Source of the DNA: Betaproteobacteria bacterium
Lineage (GTDB): Bacteria > Pseudomonadota > Gammaproteobacteria > Burkholderiales > SG8-41
Reading direction: 5' to 3'
NCBI GenBank assembly: GCA_025363575.1
Contig: JANYDM010000172.1
Location: forward strand, 1-33,492
DNA: 33,492 bases
Shown: piece by piece, positions 8,049 to 15,546 of the stretch
Position numbering within the stretch: position 1 is the stretch's first letter
Layout: every line of letters starts with the position of its first letter
Notes under the pieces: model-generated
Told to the model about the DNA's origin: nothing
Database searches by the model: none
Seen by the model: the letters and a program-made list of their open reading frames with translations, nothing else
Translations under genes and position numbers: made by a program

Positions 8049-9616
8049 TTACCTTGCGGCGACTTGTCGCGGCCGCGCTGCTGGCAGCAGGTTTGCAAGC
8101 GGTACATGCTGCCGACCTCATCATCGGCCGCGCGACCGAGCAGTCATCGCTCGATCCCTTGTTTGCGCGCAGCGGCACCAACTACAGCACGTCAGGGCAG
8201 ATCTTCGAGCGGCTGGTGATGAACGACGCGAACAACCAGCTGCATCCGGCGCTCGCGGTATCGTGGCGCGCGATCGATCCGACGACGTGGGAAGTGAAAC
8301 TGCGCGACAAGGTGAAGTTTCACGACGGCAGCGATTTCACGGCCGACGACGTCGTGTTCTCGTTTGAGCGAGCACGCAACGTGCCGAACAGTCCGGCTTC
8401 TTTCGCCGGCTCCGTCGCGAGCATCGTCAACATGCGTGCGCTCGACCGCCTCACTGTGCAATTGAAGACTTCGCAGCCGGTGCCGTCGCTGATCGAGCAG
8501 GTCGGCCGTGCGTTCATCCTGTCGAAGAAAGCGGCGAGCGGCCTCACGACCACCGATTTCAATGCCGGCAAAGGCATGACAGGTACCGGGCCATACCAGT
8601 TCGTCGAGTACCGGCCCGCGCAACATCTGAAGCTCGTGCGCAATGCGGCGTATTGGGGACCCAGGCCCGATTTCGAAAACGTGACTCTGAAGTACATCGG
8701 CAAGGATGTGGCGCGCATTTCCGCGTTGCTGGCGGGCGACGTCGATCTGATCGATGAAGTCTCGCCGGACGGCGCGAAGCAATTGAAATCGAACGGCAAG
8801 GTGCGGGTGTTCTCAATCGGCTCGACGCGCCTGATTTATCTGAGCCTCGATTCAGCTCGCGACCAGAGCCCGTACATCACCGACGCGGCGGGCAAGCCGC
8901 TCGACCGCAATCCATTGAAGGATGTGCGCGTGCGCCGCGCCTTGTCGCTCATGATCGACCGCAGGCTCTTCATCGACCGGCTGCTCGACGGGTCGGGCGA
9001 GCCCGCGGGGCAAATGGTGCCGCAGGGTATAGGCGGCTACGATCCCGCGCTGGCGCCGGCGAAACAGGACATGGCTCTCGCCAGGAAGCTGCTGGCCGAG
9101 GCCGGCTATCCCAACGGCTTCGGGATCACGCTGCATACGTCGAACGACCGCTTCGCCCGCGACAGCGACGTCGTGCAGGCCATCGGGCAGATGTTGTCGC
9201 GCGGCGGCATCAAGGTCAACAATGTCGTGGCGCTGCCGTACAACGTCTATGCGAGCGCGGCGACGCGGCGCGAGTACACCGTATTTCTTTTCGGCTGGGG
9301 CACGACCACGCCCGATTCCAGCATAGGCCTGTCGAACGTGCTCGCGACATTCGACAAGGACGCGGGGCTCGGCGCGCTCAACCGCTCGCGTTATTCCAAT
9401 GCGCAGTTCGATACGGTGTTGAAACGCTCGCTGGTCGAGTTCGATGAAGCGAAACGCCTCGCCGGCATAAGGGAAGCGACCCGCATCGCATTCAACGACG
9501 TCGCGGTGATCCCGCTCTATTGGCCGACCGTGCACTGGGCCGCACGCAAAGGCATCGCGTACAAGCCGCGGCGCGGCGAAGAAACGCTTGCGCAGGAAGC
9601 CAGCCTCGCAAAATAG
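8045..9616 (+). CDS. ABC transporter peptide/nickel-type substrate-binding protein (SBP_bac_5)
   Basis: 523 aa. A signal peptide runs to about residue 22 (VHA-AD). The mature N-terminus has the DppA/OppA pattern LDPLFARSG, IFERLVMND, ALAVSWRAIDPTTWEVKLRDKVKFHDG and DFTADDVVFSFERA, and later LNRSRYSNAQFD, as in family 5 binding proteins. These deliver di- and oligopeptides, glutathione, nickel chelates or similar ligands to an ABC permease. No permease or ATPase gene is in the window, so the partner is elsewhere. The start codon overlaps the CocE-like stop (ATGA, 8045-8048), which implies translational coupling. A palindromic repeat (9633-9717) lies directly after the stop and may end the transcript. 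The length is normal for the family. Confidence 0.92.
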   Translation: MITLRRLVAAALLAAGLQAVHAADLIIGRATEQSSLDPLFARSGTNYSTSGQIFERLVMNDANNQLHPALAVSWRAIDPTTWEVKLRDKVKFHDGSDFTADDVVFSFERARNVPNSPASFAGSVASIVNMRALDRLTVQLKTSQPVPSLIEQVGRAFILSKKAASGLTTTDFNAGKGMTGTGPYQFVEYRPAQHLKLVRNAAYWGPRPDFENVTLKYIGKDVARISALLAGDVDLIDEVSPDGAKQLKSNGKVRVFSIGSTRLIYLSLDSARDQSPYITDAAGKPLDRNPLKDVRVRRALSLMIDRRLFIDRLLDGSGEPAGQMVPQGIGGYDPALAPAKQDMALARKLLAEAGYPNGFGITLHTSNDRFARDSDVVQAIGQMLSRGGIKVNNVVALPYNVYASAATRREYTVFLFGWGTTTPDSSIGLSNVLATFDKDAGLGALNRSRYSNAQFDTVLKRSLVEFDEAKRLAGIREATRIAFNDVAVIPLYWPTVHWAARKGIAYKPRRGEETLAQEASLAK

Positions 9617-9632
9617 AAAACGAAAATGCCTG

Positions 9633-9717
9633 GCCGCCGATAAACGCGGATGAACCCAAATCACATAGGTTTTGATCTATCTGCGTTCATCCGCGGTCAT
9701 CTGCGTTTATCGGCGGC
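9633..9717. repeat. palindromic repeat B, units of CGCAGATAAA type
   Basis: Left arm GCCGCCGATAAACGCGGATG starts at 9633. The right arm (about 9676-9717) reads the inverse, ending in GTTTATCGGCGGC. The arms contain degenerate 9-10 bp units related to CGCAGATAA and CGCGGATGAA. It lies just after the binding-protein stop and before the promoter of the enolase-superfamily gene. It has the same architecture as repeats C and D. Confidence 0.8.
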
Positions 9718-9727
9718 TCAAACTGCT

Positions 9728-9757
9728 TTGAATTTTTGAATTAGTTGTTGGTATATA
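9728..9757 (+). promoter_or_regulatory. sigma70-like promoter for the enolase-superfamily gene
   Basis: TTGAAT (9728-9733), an 18-bp spacer and TATATA (9752-9757) sit in an AT-rich patch in otherwise GC-rich DNA. Transcription would start near 9764, about 30 nt before the ATG at 9794, which has AGGGA just upstream. Confidence 0.5.
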
Positions 9758-9793
9758 GTGCACGTCTAAAATTAATAACCGATCAGGGATGCC

Positions 9794-10888
9794 ATGAAAA
9801 TCACCCACATCAAATCGCAAATCGTAAAACTTCCGGGCGACGAGCCGCTCGCCGATGGCCCTGCGACGCCGGGCTCTACCCGCGATTTCGTCACGTTGAC
9901 CATAGGCACCGATCAGGGCATCGAAGGCATAGGCTTCAGTTTTTTCGGCGGTGCGCTAACCGGCGCATTGAAAACGGCGGTCGATGCGCTCGGTGCGCTA
10001 ACCGTCGGCGAAGACCCGCTCAATATCGAAGCCGTGGTCGCGAAGCTGCGCGGCGCGGCGGGGCAGAGCGGCCCCGGCGGTATTTTCACGCTGGCACTCG
10101 CCGCAATCGACATTGCGTTGTGGGACATCAAGGGCAAAGCGCTCAATCTGCCGCTCGCCAAATTACTCGGCGGCTTTCGCGAGAAAGTGCCGACGTACGC
10201 GAGCGGCGCGCTGATGCGGCATTTTTCGCTCGATGTCGTGGTGAAAGCGGGGCCGAAGCTGGTCGAAAGAGGGTTTCGCCAGATGAAGACGCAAATGGCA
10301 TTGCCGGGCGACGGCAACCCCGAGCGCGAAGTCGAGCGCATGAAGCTGCTGCGTGAAGCGATTGGTCCCGACATCGACCTCATGTGCGACATCAACCAGC
10401 GCTGGGATGTGCGCCAGGCAATTTCAATCGGCTCGCGCGTCGAGGAATACAACCTTTTCTGGCTTGAAGACGTGACGACGCATGACGATTACGCGGGACT
10501 CGCGCGCGTCGCCGAAGCGTTGGCGACGCCGATCGCGGGCGGCGAGTACGTCTATGGCATCGCGCCGTTTCGCCATATGCTCGAAGCGCGCTCGGTCGAC
10601 ATCGTGATGATAGACGTGCTGCGGTCGGGCGGAATAACCGGCTGGATGAAAATCGCCGGCATGGCGGAGGCGTTCAACGTGCCGGTCGTCAATCACTTGT
10701 GTCCCGAACTGTCAGTGCATCTCGTCGCGGCGATCCCGCACGGCCTGACGGTGGAATACATGCCGTGGTCAGGGCGAATGTTCGAAGAAGTCGTGCAGCC
10801 GGTGAAGGGCGAGCTCACCGTGCCGAACAAGCCGGGGCACGGATTAAAGTTCGACCAGGCTGCGCTGAAGAAATACGGCGTTGCCTGA
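9794..10888 (+). CDS. Mandelate racemase/muconate lactonizing enzyme family protein
   Basis: 364 aa, an enolase-superfamily barrel that forms an Mg-stabilised enolate from a carboxylate substrate. Metal ligands are D199 (in DLMCDINQRW), E225 (WLEDV) and E251 (GGEYVYG). The His-Asp dyad of the mandelate racemase subgroup is present: D274 (MIDVLRSGG) and H301 (VVNHLCPE), with E321 at the MR electrophile position. The base motif on strand 2, usually KxK, reads K165-T-Q167, so the second lysine is replaced by Gln. This would disable one of the two MR bases and suggests a dehydratase or a one-base reaction rather than racemisation. There is no signal peptide. It follows its own promoter and meets the minus-strand membrane-protein run tail to tail. 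The substrate is probably an acid sugar or hydroxy-acid, not determined. Confidence 0.92.
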   Translation: MKITHIKSQIVKLPGDEPLADGPATPGSTRDFVTLTIGTDQGIEGIGFSFFGGALTGALKTAVDALGALTVGEDPLNIEAVVAKLRGAAGQSGPGGIFTLALAAIDIALWDIKGKALNLPLAKLLGGFREKVPTYASGALMRHFSLDVVVKAGPKLVERGFRQMKTQMALPGDGNPEREVERMKLLREAIGPDIDLMCDINQRWDVRQAISIGSRVEEYNLFWLEDVTTHDDYAGLARVAEALATPIAGGEYVYGIAPFRHMLEARSVDIVMIDVLRSGGITGWMKIAGMAEAFNVPVVNHLCPELSVHLVAAIPHGLTVEYMPWSGRMFEEVVQPVKGELTVPNKPGHGLKFDQAALKKYGVA

Positions 10889-10900
10889 CGCCGTGCGCGC

Positions 10901-11143
10901 CTACGCGGCGAGGTAGAGCGCTGCCAGCGGCGCGACGTTCAGAACTAGAACGCCGATCTTGTAGACGGCCATCCCCGCGTAGTGGATGGCGTCGAATGTC
11001 TCGACTTGAATCCTGAACCAGCGTGAGTGCAGCCGGTACATCCAGTCGTGCGCCCGGACAAAAGCACCGAACCAAACGAGCAGCACCGCATAGTTGATGG
11101 CGGTGCACCACAGAAGAATCTCCCTGAGTTCGCTCGCAGTCAT
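10901..11143 (-). CDS. Small membrane protein, DUF6868-like
   Basis: 80 aa from the ATG at 11143, which overlaps the upstream stop as ATGA (11140-11143). A longer open frame in the same phase extends upstream, but the coupled ATG is much better. Two hydrophobic segments are visible, about 13-27 (INYAVLLVWFGAF) and 62-79 (VLVLNVAPLAALYLAA), separated by an amphipathic stretch AHDWMYRLHSRWF and FDAIHYAGMAVYKIG. This layout agrees with the DUF6868 family of small proteobacterial membrane proteins as I recall it. The function is unknown. It is the last gene of the seven-gene minus-strand run. Confidence 0.75.
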   Translation of the reverse strand: MTASELREILLWCTAINYAVLLVWFGAFVRAHDWMYRLHSRWFRIQVETFDAIHYAGMAVYKIGVLVLNVAPLAALYLAA

Positions 11144-11604
11144 GATTTTGGCTCCTGTGTTCGCGGGCGTCTTCGATCGTGTATCAACCACATCGAAACT
11201 GCCACAGCGATTGCAACGACAGCGGACGCAGCCGCGGCATAAAGTGCAGCGAAGCCGCTCGCCAGTGCCGCCGCAGTCCAGTGCTTTGCGAGCAGCGCAC
11301 TCTCTGCCTGCGCGTGCATGATCGCGAAAAGTATCCCCGCCGCAATCATTCCTGCGAGACTCGTCAACCACGCGGTAAGAGCGGAGCAGTAACGTAGTGC
11401 GACGACGACAACGATCATGAGAACCGCAAACGGCATAAAATTCCACGCCATGATCTTCAGCAGGTCGGCAAGGGGTTGCGCGGGAGCGGCGCGCGCGACG
11501 GATTGCGCCACCGCCGCGGTCAACAGCGGGATGACGATGCCGGCGGGAATCAGCACCAGCACCGGAGACCATCCTGCGCGTTTACGGGCGGAGTCGGGCG
11601 GCAT
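11140..11604 (-). CDS. Hypothetical membrane protein
   Basis: 154 aa with no family I recognise. Four hydrophobic stretches are visible: about 14-33 (VLVLIPAGIVIPLLTAAVAQ), 55-68 (NFMPFAVLMIVVVVAL), 74-94 and 111-140 (Ala-rich, AALASGFAALYAAAASAVV). The short basic tail DRRRPRTQEPKS suggests a cytoplasmic C-terminus. It starts inside the 3' end of the preceding gene (23-nt overlap, 11582-11604) and its stop overlaps the next start. Its position between two other small membrane proteins suggests a shared complex or envelope role, which is inference. Confidence 0.65.
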   Translation of the reverse strand: MPPDSARKRAGWSPVLVLIPAGIVIPLLTAAVAQSVARAAPAQPLADLLKIMAWNFMPFAVLMIVVVVALRYCSALTAWLTSLAGMIAAGILFAIMHAQAESALLAKHWTAAALASGFAALYAAAASAVVAIAVAVSMWLIHDRRRPRTQEPKS

Positions 11605-11887
11605 GATCTTCCTTTCGCCGGTCCATCCAATACCCCAGCGCAGGCGGCAGGATCAGGATCGCCAGTATGAGTGGCCAAGCCGTTACTGCCACGACCATCG
11701 CGATCGCGAGCACGTCGCCGGTCAGGTAATCCCCCAACGAGCATGCGCGCGACGCGGACACGCCCGGAAAAAATCCGCCGCATTTGCCGTCAAAGCCGAA
11801 ACCCATGATGACGAGGCAGAGCAACGGAAAGCCCATGGCAATGCCGCATGTTGTGTATATACCGCGCTTGAGATATTGACGCGTCAT
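11582..11887 (-). CDS. Hypothetical small membrane protein
   Basis: 101 aa from the ATG at 11887, which overlaps the upstream stop as ATGA (11884-11887). Hydrophobic segments lie at about 14-29 (TCGIAMGFPLLCLVIMG) and 63-86 (AIAMVVAVTAWPLILAILILPPALG). Between them is a Cys/Gly-rich loop (FDGKCGGFFPGVSASRACSLGDYLTGD) that could be periplasmic and hold a disulfide (two Cys). No known domain is recognised. The tight overlaps on both sides support translation as part of the run. Confidence 0.62.
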   Translation of the reverse strand: MTRQYLKRGIYTTCGIAMGFPLLCLVIMGFGFDGKCGGFFPGVSASRACSLGDYLTGDVLAIAMVVAVTAWPLILAILILPPALGYWMDRRKEDHAARLRP

Positions 11888-12429
11888 GTGCTTGAGGAAC
11901 CCGCAGCGAGCTTTGACCGTACGCCCCCTAGCAACAGAGCCAGGAAAATACCCGGGAGCCACACCCATAATAATTCAGAAGCAAACACCGTTGCACCGCG
12001 CGCCGAGAAAAAGCGCGACACGCCTATGGGTGAGACCTCGATGACTTGAAACGGCGCGAAATAGCGTTCGTCCGACCACGGCCAGAGAAAGGCGATACCG
12101 CTGCCGCCGTTGGTAAAACTGTCCAGCACGCCATGTGAGGCCATGGCCACAAACAAAAACGCGAGAACGACGGCCCAATGCGCTTTCAGCACGCGATGCG
12201 CCAGCGCGCCAAGACACGCAATCGCCAGCGCAAATGTCAGCGAATGAGTAAACCCGCGGTGCCCGAATGGGGAACCGTAATCAACGTCGAAGCGAAACGA
12301 GACCACATCGAGATCGGGAATGATGGAAGCTATGACGCCGGCCACCAGCAATCGCGGCGGCACGTTGCCGCTGCCGAGACCGAGTCCGATGGCGAGCGGG
12401 ACAACGGGATGGGTGAGGATGGTCGTCAT
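11884..12429 (-). CDS. YdjM/DUF457-family membrane-bound metal-dependent hydrolase
   Basis: 181 aa from the ATG at 12429; the frame stays open to 12825, but that part has no family similarity and overlaps coding sequence of two genes. Candidate metal-binding residues are conserved in the family pattern: H7 (LTHPVV), D39/D41 (IIPDLDVV), HRGFTH (57-62) and H99/D103 (SHGVLDSFTNGG). Several membrane segments are visible (about 8-36, 65-80, 84-98, 150-169). DUF457 proteins are inner-membrane proteins related to phospholipase C-like hydrolases, with largely unknown substrates; E. coli YdjM is SOS-regulated. I see no LexA box here. The gene is coupled to the next one. Confidence 0.85.
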   Translation of the reverse strand: MTTILTHPVVPLAIGLGLGSGNVPPRLLVAGVIASIIPDLDVVSFRFDVDYGSPFGHRGFTHSLTFALAIACLGALAHRVLKAHWAVVLAFLFVAMASHGVLDSFTNGGSGIAFLWPWSDERYFAPFQVIEVSPIGVSRFFSARGATVFASELLWVWLPGIFLALLLGGVRSKLAAGSSST

Positions 12430-12446
12430 CAGATTATCAGCGGCCG

Positions 12447-12695
12447 TTACTCGTTTTCTATGTCCCGGCGGGCCTGTCTGCGGCGGCGAATTAACGGAAG
12501 GAGCCACAAAAAAAGAACACACCAAAAACCAAGGCCGCATATTACTGCCAGTACGTAGTACATCGGGGTGCGCCAGGCGCCGGGAAAATAGCGGCTTAGC
12601 CAGAAGGCGGGCACTGCGCCGGAGAGCACAACCAGCAAATCGGTCAGCGTGTAGCCGGATTCGCGCTGGCTGCAATGAGAGCGCAGATTGTTCAC
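12447..12695 (-). CDS. Hypothetical small membrane protein
   Basis: 82 aa. The ATG at 12695 overlaps the methyltransferase stop (ATGA, 12692-12695). A first hydrophobic segment runs about 17-34 (LTDLLVVLSGAVPAFWLS) and a second about 45-69 (MYYVLAVICGLGFWCVLFLWLLPLI), followed by a strongly basic tail (RRRRQARR), so both termini are probably cytoplasmic. No family is recognised. It ends 17 bp before the DUF457 start. Confidence 0.62.
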   Translation of the reverse strand: MNNLRSHCSQRESGYTLTDLLVVLSGAVPAFWLSRYFPGAWRTPMYYVLAVICGLGFWCVLFLWLLPLIRRRRQARRDIENE

Positions 12696-13264
12696 AGGAT
12701 ATATGGCAAGAGCGCAGCAACGCGCCGAGCGTAAGCTTCATATTGCTCGCCGAATTGCTCGCGCATCCAGCGCTCTTCAAGCCGTAACTTGCGCCAAAGC
12801 GCAACGAAAGCGATAAGGACCGCAACGACGCCGCGCCATTCGCCGCGTGCCAGCGCCGATCCGACGAACGCCAGCAGCAGGCCGCTATAGATAGGATGGC
12901 GCACGATCGCGTACGGTCCGCTGGAGATAAGCTCGTGGCCCTGCTTGATCGTTACGGTGGCGCTCCAGTTCTTGCCGAGGTGGACCCGCGCCAAAACCGT
13001 AAAAAGAATTCCGCCAAAAGTCAGCAACGCACCGGACCAGAACATCCATGCGGCGCGCGGCATAAAACGATCGCCCAGCCACGGCACGGGGAAACCCGGC
13101 AGCCATAGCAAAACGATGGCCACCGCCAGCGGCACCATGTGCGAGAGCCGCGAGCGCGACGACTCCTGGCGGGCAATCGCTTTGACGTTGCGCGAGGTCA
13201 GCGACCAATAGGCAGCCCAGCTCAGCCACAGCGCGGGGAAAAGATATTCGTAGACGAGCGCCAT
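12692..13264 (-). CDS. Isoprenylcysteine carboxyl methyltransferase (ICMT/PEMT) family protein
   Basis: 190 aa integral membrane protein. The C-terminal signature of the family is clear: ELISSGPYAIVRHPIYSG (111-128) with the SAM-contacting RHPxY, then EERWMREQFGEQYEAYARRV (163-182) and a final LLPYIL. N-terminal segments at about 5-20, 43-58 and 73-91 are membrane spanning. Bacterial members methylate lipids, steroids or small molecules with S-adenosylmethionine; few have a known substrate. It lies 12 bp after the cupin gene and is coupled to the next gene. Confidence 0.9.
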   Translation of the reverse strand: MALVYEYLFPALWLSWAAYWSLTSRNVKAIARQESSRSRLSHMVPLAVAIVLLWLPGFPVPWLGDRFMPRAAWMFWSGALLTFGGILFTVLARVHLGKNWSATVTIKQGHELISSGPYAIVRHPIYSGLLLAFVGSALARGEWRGVVAVLIAFVALWRKLRLEERWMREQFGEQYEAYARRVAALLPYIL

Positions 13265-13276
13265 ATGTCTTACGCG

Positions 13277-13702
13277 TCAGCCGTCTGTGTCCTTCGGCGG
13301 ATTCTCGGCGAACCACTGCGCGATTGCAGGCATCTCCGGCTCGAATTCCCCGGGGACGGAAATGTTGAGAATGCCGGCGCGAACGCTGCCGCGGTTTTCG
13401 AAGTCGTGCGTGACACCGCCCGGCACGAGCACGAACGAGCCTGTCTTCGCGTCGGTCCATTTCTCCCCGATGAGCACGCTCATTGTTCCGGCGATGACAT
13501 AAAACAGATCGTCTTCGTCGTGCGCATGCGCGCCTGGCCCTTTAGTTTTTGGCTCGAGCCACCATTCGGAGACAGAGTAACGCGTGTCCGTTTCTTTGCC
13601 GTCGGCTTTGAACACCGCGCTGATGCGGCCCATCGGATATGCGCGGCCTTCCCCGGGTGCGAGAAGGACGGGTTTTCGATTGGAAGGTTTTGAGGTGTTC
13701 AT
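13277..13702 (-). CDS. Cupin domain-containing protein
   Basis: 141 aa, a single beta-barrel cupin. Motif 1 is GPGAHAHDEDDLFYVIAG (55-72): H59 and H61 are metal ligands, and the usual Glu is probably replaced by D64 or D65. Motif 2 is GSFVLVPGGVTHDF (88-101) with H99 as the last ligand. The loop between the motifs is short, as in small cupins that bind metal and act as isomerases, dioxygenases or sensors. The start is the ATG at 13702. It is the first gene of the minus-strand run ending at 10901 and its soluble nature contrasts with the membrane proteins behind it. Its substrate is unknown. Confidence 0.88.
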   Translation of the reverse strand: MNTSKPSNRKPVLLAPGEGRAYPMGRISAVFKADGKETDTRYSVSEWWLEPKTKGPGAHAHDEDDLFYVIAGTMSVLIGEKWTDAKTGSFVLVPGGVTHDFENRGSVRAGILNISVPGEFEPEMPAIAQWFAENPPKDTDG

Positions 13703-13755
13703 GAGTTGTCACTTGTTATACGAGGCTATGGGCGCCTTGCATTCGCGCCCTGCGG

Positions 13756-13771
13756 CGCCCGCCTTCGGGCG
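13756..13771. other. short perfect hairpin in the gap between cupin and AT-richer cassette
   Basis: CGCCCG CCTT CGGGCG forms a 6-bp perfect stem in the 140-bp gap 13703-13842. No T-run follows on either strand, so I do not call it a terminator. Confidence 0.35.
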
Positions 13772-13842
13772 TCGGGTGCAACGCATAGCTATTTTGCCGA
13801 TAGATATGTATCGGGATCTGCGCTTGCCAAACACCCGCGAAG

Positions 13843-14550
13843 TCACTGCATTGCCGCCGGTTCGGGATGCATTTCGACCATTAGGGCATAAACCGGATCT
13901 CGTTTACCCCATTCGGCGAGTCGATGAGTAATTTCGATTCCTGCCATCGGAAATCCAATCTCCCGCGCTTTCTCATGGCTCATAAGCCAGTTTTGAACTT
14001 GGTCCCACGTGCGCCAACAGTGGACCAATAAGTCAACGAGTATTAACTGCGCCATCCCGACATTGCTACCACCGAGCAGTGGGATACCTCGAGGCACTGG
14101 GTGCCCACCCTGTTCGCAATGGTCTTGATAGTCCTTAAACAAAAAGCGACCTTTTGAGTTGGCGCGCAGCTGTTTCGGGGAGAAGACCTTCATCCGCTCT
14201 TCATATGTGCTATTGAGCCACGCTGTCACGCTTTTGTGCCTCTCCTTAAAATTCCACGTGAGGTACTCTATCTCTACGATTTGTCGTACAAGCGCGGCAC
14301 CCGCATAGTGCTCCTTACCTGACAGCATTTTGCTCGCTGCAATGCCAAGTTCTCCGGCCATTTGAAGTAGCGCCCCCATCGCACAAACTGCCTCGCCGAG
14401 ATCGCCATGCAAATCGGTGCGGTTCGCCATTGTCTGACCTGCCGTCAACAACGCTTTGGTCGTAAGCAGAGCAGTTTTTTTGCGTAGACCCCACAATTCT
14501 TGATCGCCAATACCTGCTCTCAATCGCGACTCGAATACCGATGTGTCCAT
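13843..14550 (-). CDS. Hypothetical helical protein of AT-richer cassette
   Basis: 235 aa, mostly alpha-helical, with no signal peptide and no clear membrane segment. A helix with LVRQIVEIEYLTW (about 87-99) has the R-x-x-x-E spacing seen in DUF5677/AbiV-like helical proteins, but this likeness is weak. The middle has a Gly/Pro loop (HPVPRGIPLLGGSN) and the C-terminus an EIGFPMAGIEITHRLAEWGKRDP stretch. Base composition is visibly more AT-rich than in the flanking genes and the codon use is more mixed, a sign of transfer. It is separated from the coiled-coil gene by 117 bp that may hold its own weak promoter. I do not recognise a function. Confidence 0.7.
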   Translation of the reverse strand: MDTSVFESRLRAGIGDQELWGLRKKTALLTTKALLTAGQTMANRTDLHGDLGEAVCAMGALLQMAGELGIAASKMLSGKEHYAGAALVRQIVEIEYLTWNFKERHKSVTAWLNSTYEERMKVFSPKQLRANSKGRFLFKDYQDHCEQGGHPVPRGIPLLGGSNVGMAQLILVDLLVHCWRTWDQVQNWLMSHEKAREIGFPMAGIEITHRLAEWGKRDPVYALMVEMHPEPAAMQ

Positions 14551-14591
14551 TAGTCATGCCTTCTTAACTCAGCCGCACCGCAGCAATAGTC

Positions 14592-14619
14592 TTTTACTCT
14601 GCATAACTTTGCGTTCAAC
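14592..14619 (-). promoter_or_regulatory. possible promoter for the 13843-14550 gene
   Basis: On the minus strand TTGAAC (14619-14614), a 16-bp spacer and TAAAAG (14597-14592) lie about 42 bp upstream of the ATG at 14550. Both boxes deviate from consensus, so this is tentative. Confidence 0.3.
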
Positions 14620-14667
14620 TGTGCACTTCGGCACGCCTACTGCAACGCAGGGTCCGGCACTAGACCC

Positions 14668-15531
14668 TCACTTAGCTGATTTGAGTGGCAATAGCTCATA
14701 TTCAATAATTCGTCGGGTAAGGTCCGTTGCCGTAGGCTCGAATTTATCCAGCGGTTGCGGTATTGTAGGAAGGCCGTTAACTATGTTTGCTTTTACGGGA
14801 TCCGAGATTGACTGGTTTAGCGACGTCCCGAACTGATCCGTAAAAGGAATAAGGTTGATGGAATCGTTAGTCAACTGCATCGTTTTGTAATTTGAAGAAC
14901 CATCAAGCGACAGCAGACGGACGAACTGTAGAGCAAATGTGTGGTTCGGATAGGAAACGATTCGAATGGCCCAATATTTAGGACCTGGGAACTTCAGCAA
15001 TACGTAGGCGGGATGATCTTGAGGCGCGCGATACAGATTTTCTGGAACGCTATTACTCTGGAGTTCTAGTACAACGCGCCCGGCTGATTGATTGTACGCG
15101 GCAGTCAGCTTTTCGGCTTCTCGCTTAACAGCTCGAAAATGTGCCTCGACCTCTTGCGTTTTTTGGATCTCTTCAACCTGTTGTTTCGCGGTCCGCGCTT
15201 CTTCTTGTGCCGTTCGTAGTGGAACGGATCGGAAGAACTCCTCGGCTAGAGTTCGATATTTCTCGTCGGCTTCTTGAATCTTTGCGGATCGGGCTGACGA
15301 CTCTACGAGACGAAGCTCTTGAATTTGTGTTCCTAAGGTCTGAAGTTTAGATTCAATACGAGTAGTCAGTTTTTCAGAATTTTGTCGCCCCCCAACTACC
15401 GAGCCGTAGTACGTACAGAACGCCGCTACGGCCCCAAATATTATTCCCGCTATGTACCATGCATTCATTATGAAGGTGTCCATTACGGCGCCAGAGCCTG
15501 AATTTATCGGCACGCGCGACTTGCTGCGCAT
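14668..15531 (-). CDS. Membrane-anchored coiled-coil protein of AT-richer cassette
   Basis: 287 aa from the ATG at 15531; a start at 15483 would shorten it by 16 residues, and neither has a good RBS. One transmembrane helix is visible at about 24-43 (AWYIAGIIFGAVAAFCTYYG). A long charged coiled coil follows (about 50-148, rich in E, K, Q and A) and then a compact C-terminal domain (about 150-287) of mixed strands (AYVLLKFPGPKYWAIRIVSYPNHTFALQFVRLL in pieces). No known domain is recognised. The layout of anchor, coiled coil and globular head fits a membrane sensor or effector. It begins 15 bp after the DUF6602-like gene, so the two are probably co-transcribed. AT-richer composition is shared with both neighbours. 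Confidence 0.72.
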   Translation of the reverse strand: MRSKSRVPINSGSGAVMDTFIMNAWYIAGIIFGAVAAFCTYYGSVVGGRQNSEKLTTRIESKLQTLGTQIQELRLVESSARSAKIQEADEKYRTLAEEFFRSVPLRTAQEEARTAKQQVEEIQKTQEVEAHFRAVKREAEKLTAAYNQSAGRVVLELQSNSVPENLYRAPQDHPAYVLLKFPGPKYWAIRIVSYPNHTFALQFVRLLSLDGSSNYKTMQLTNDSINLIPFTDQFGTSLNQSISDPVKANIVNGLPTIPQPLDKFEPTATDLTRRIIEYELLPLKSAK

Positions 15532-15546
15532 GTTCGGATGAAATGA

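Noticed and set aside
9633..9717. Insertion sequence ends or a MITE with target duplication
   Set aside because: No clear direct target repeats flank the palindromes and the arms consist of short internal units rather than transposon termini.
12430..12825. 132-codon upstream extension of the DUF457 gene
   Set aside because: It overlaps the 82-aa protein and methyltransferase genes in another frame and has no family similarity.
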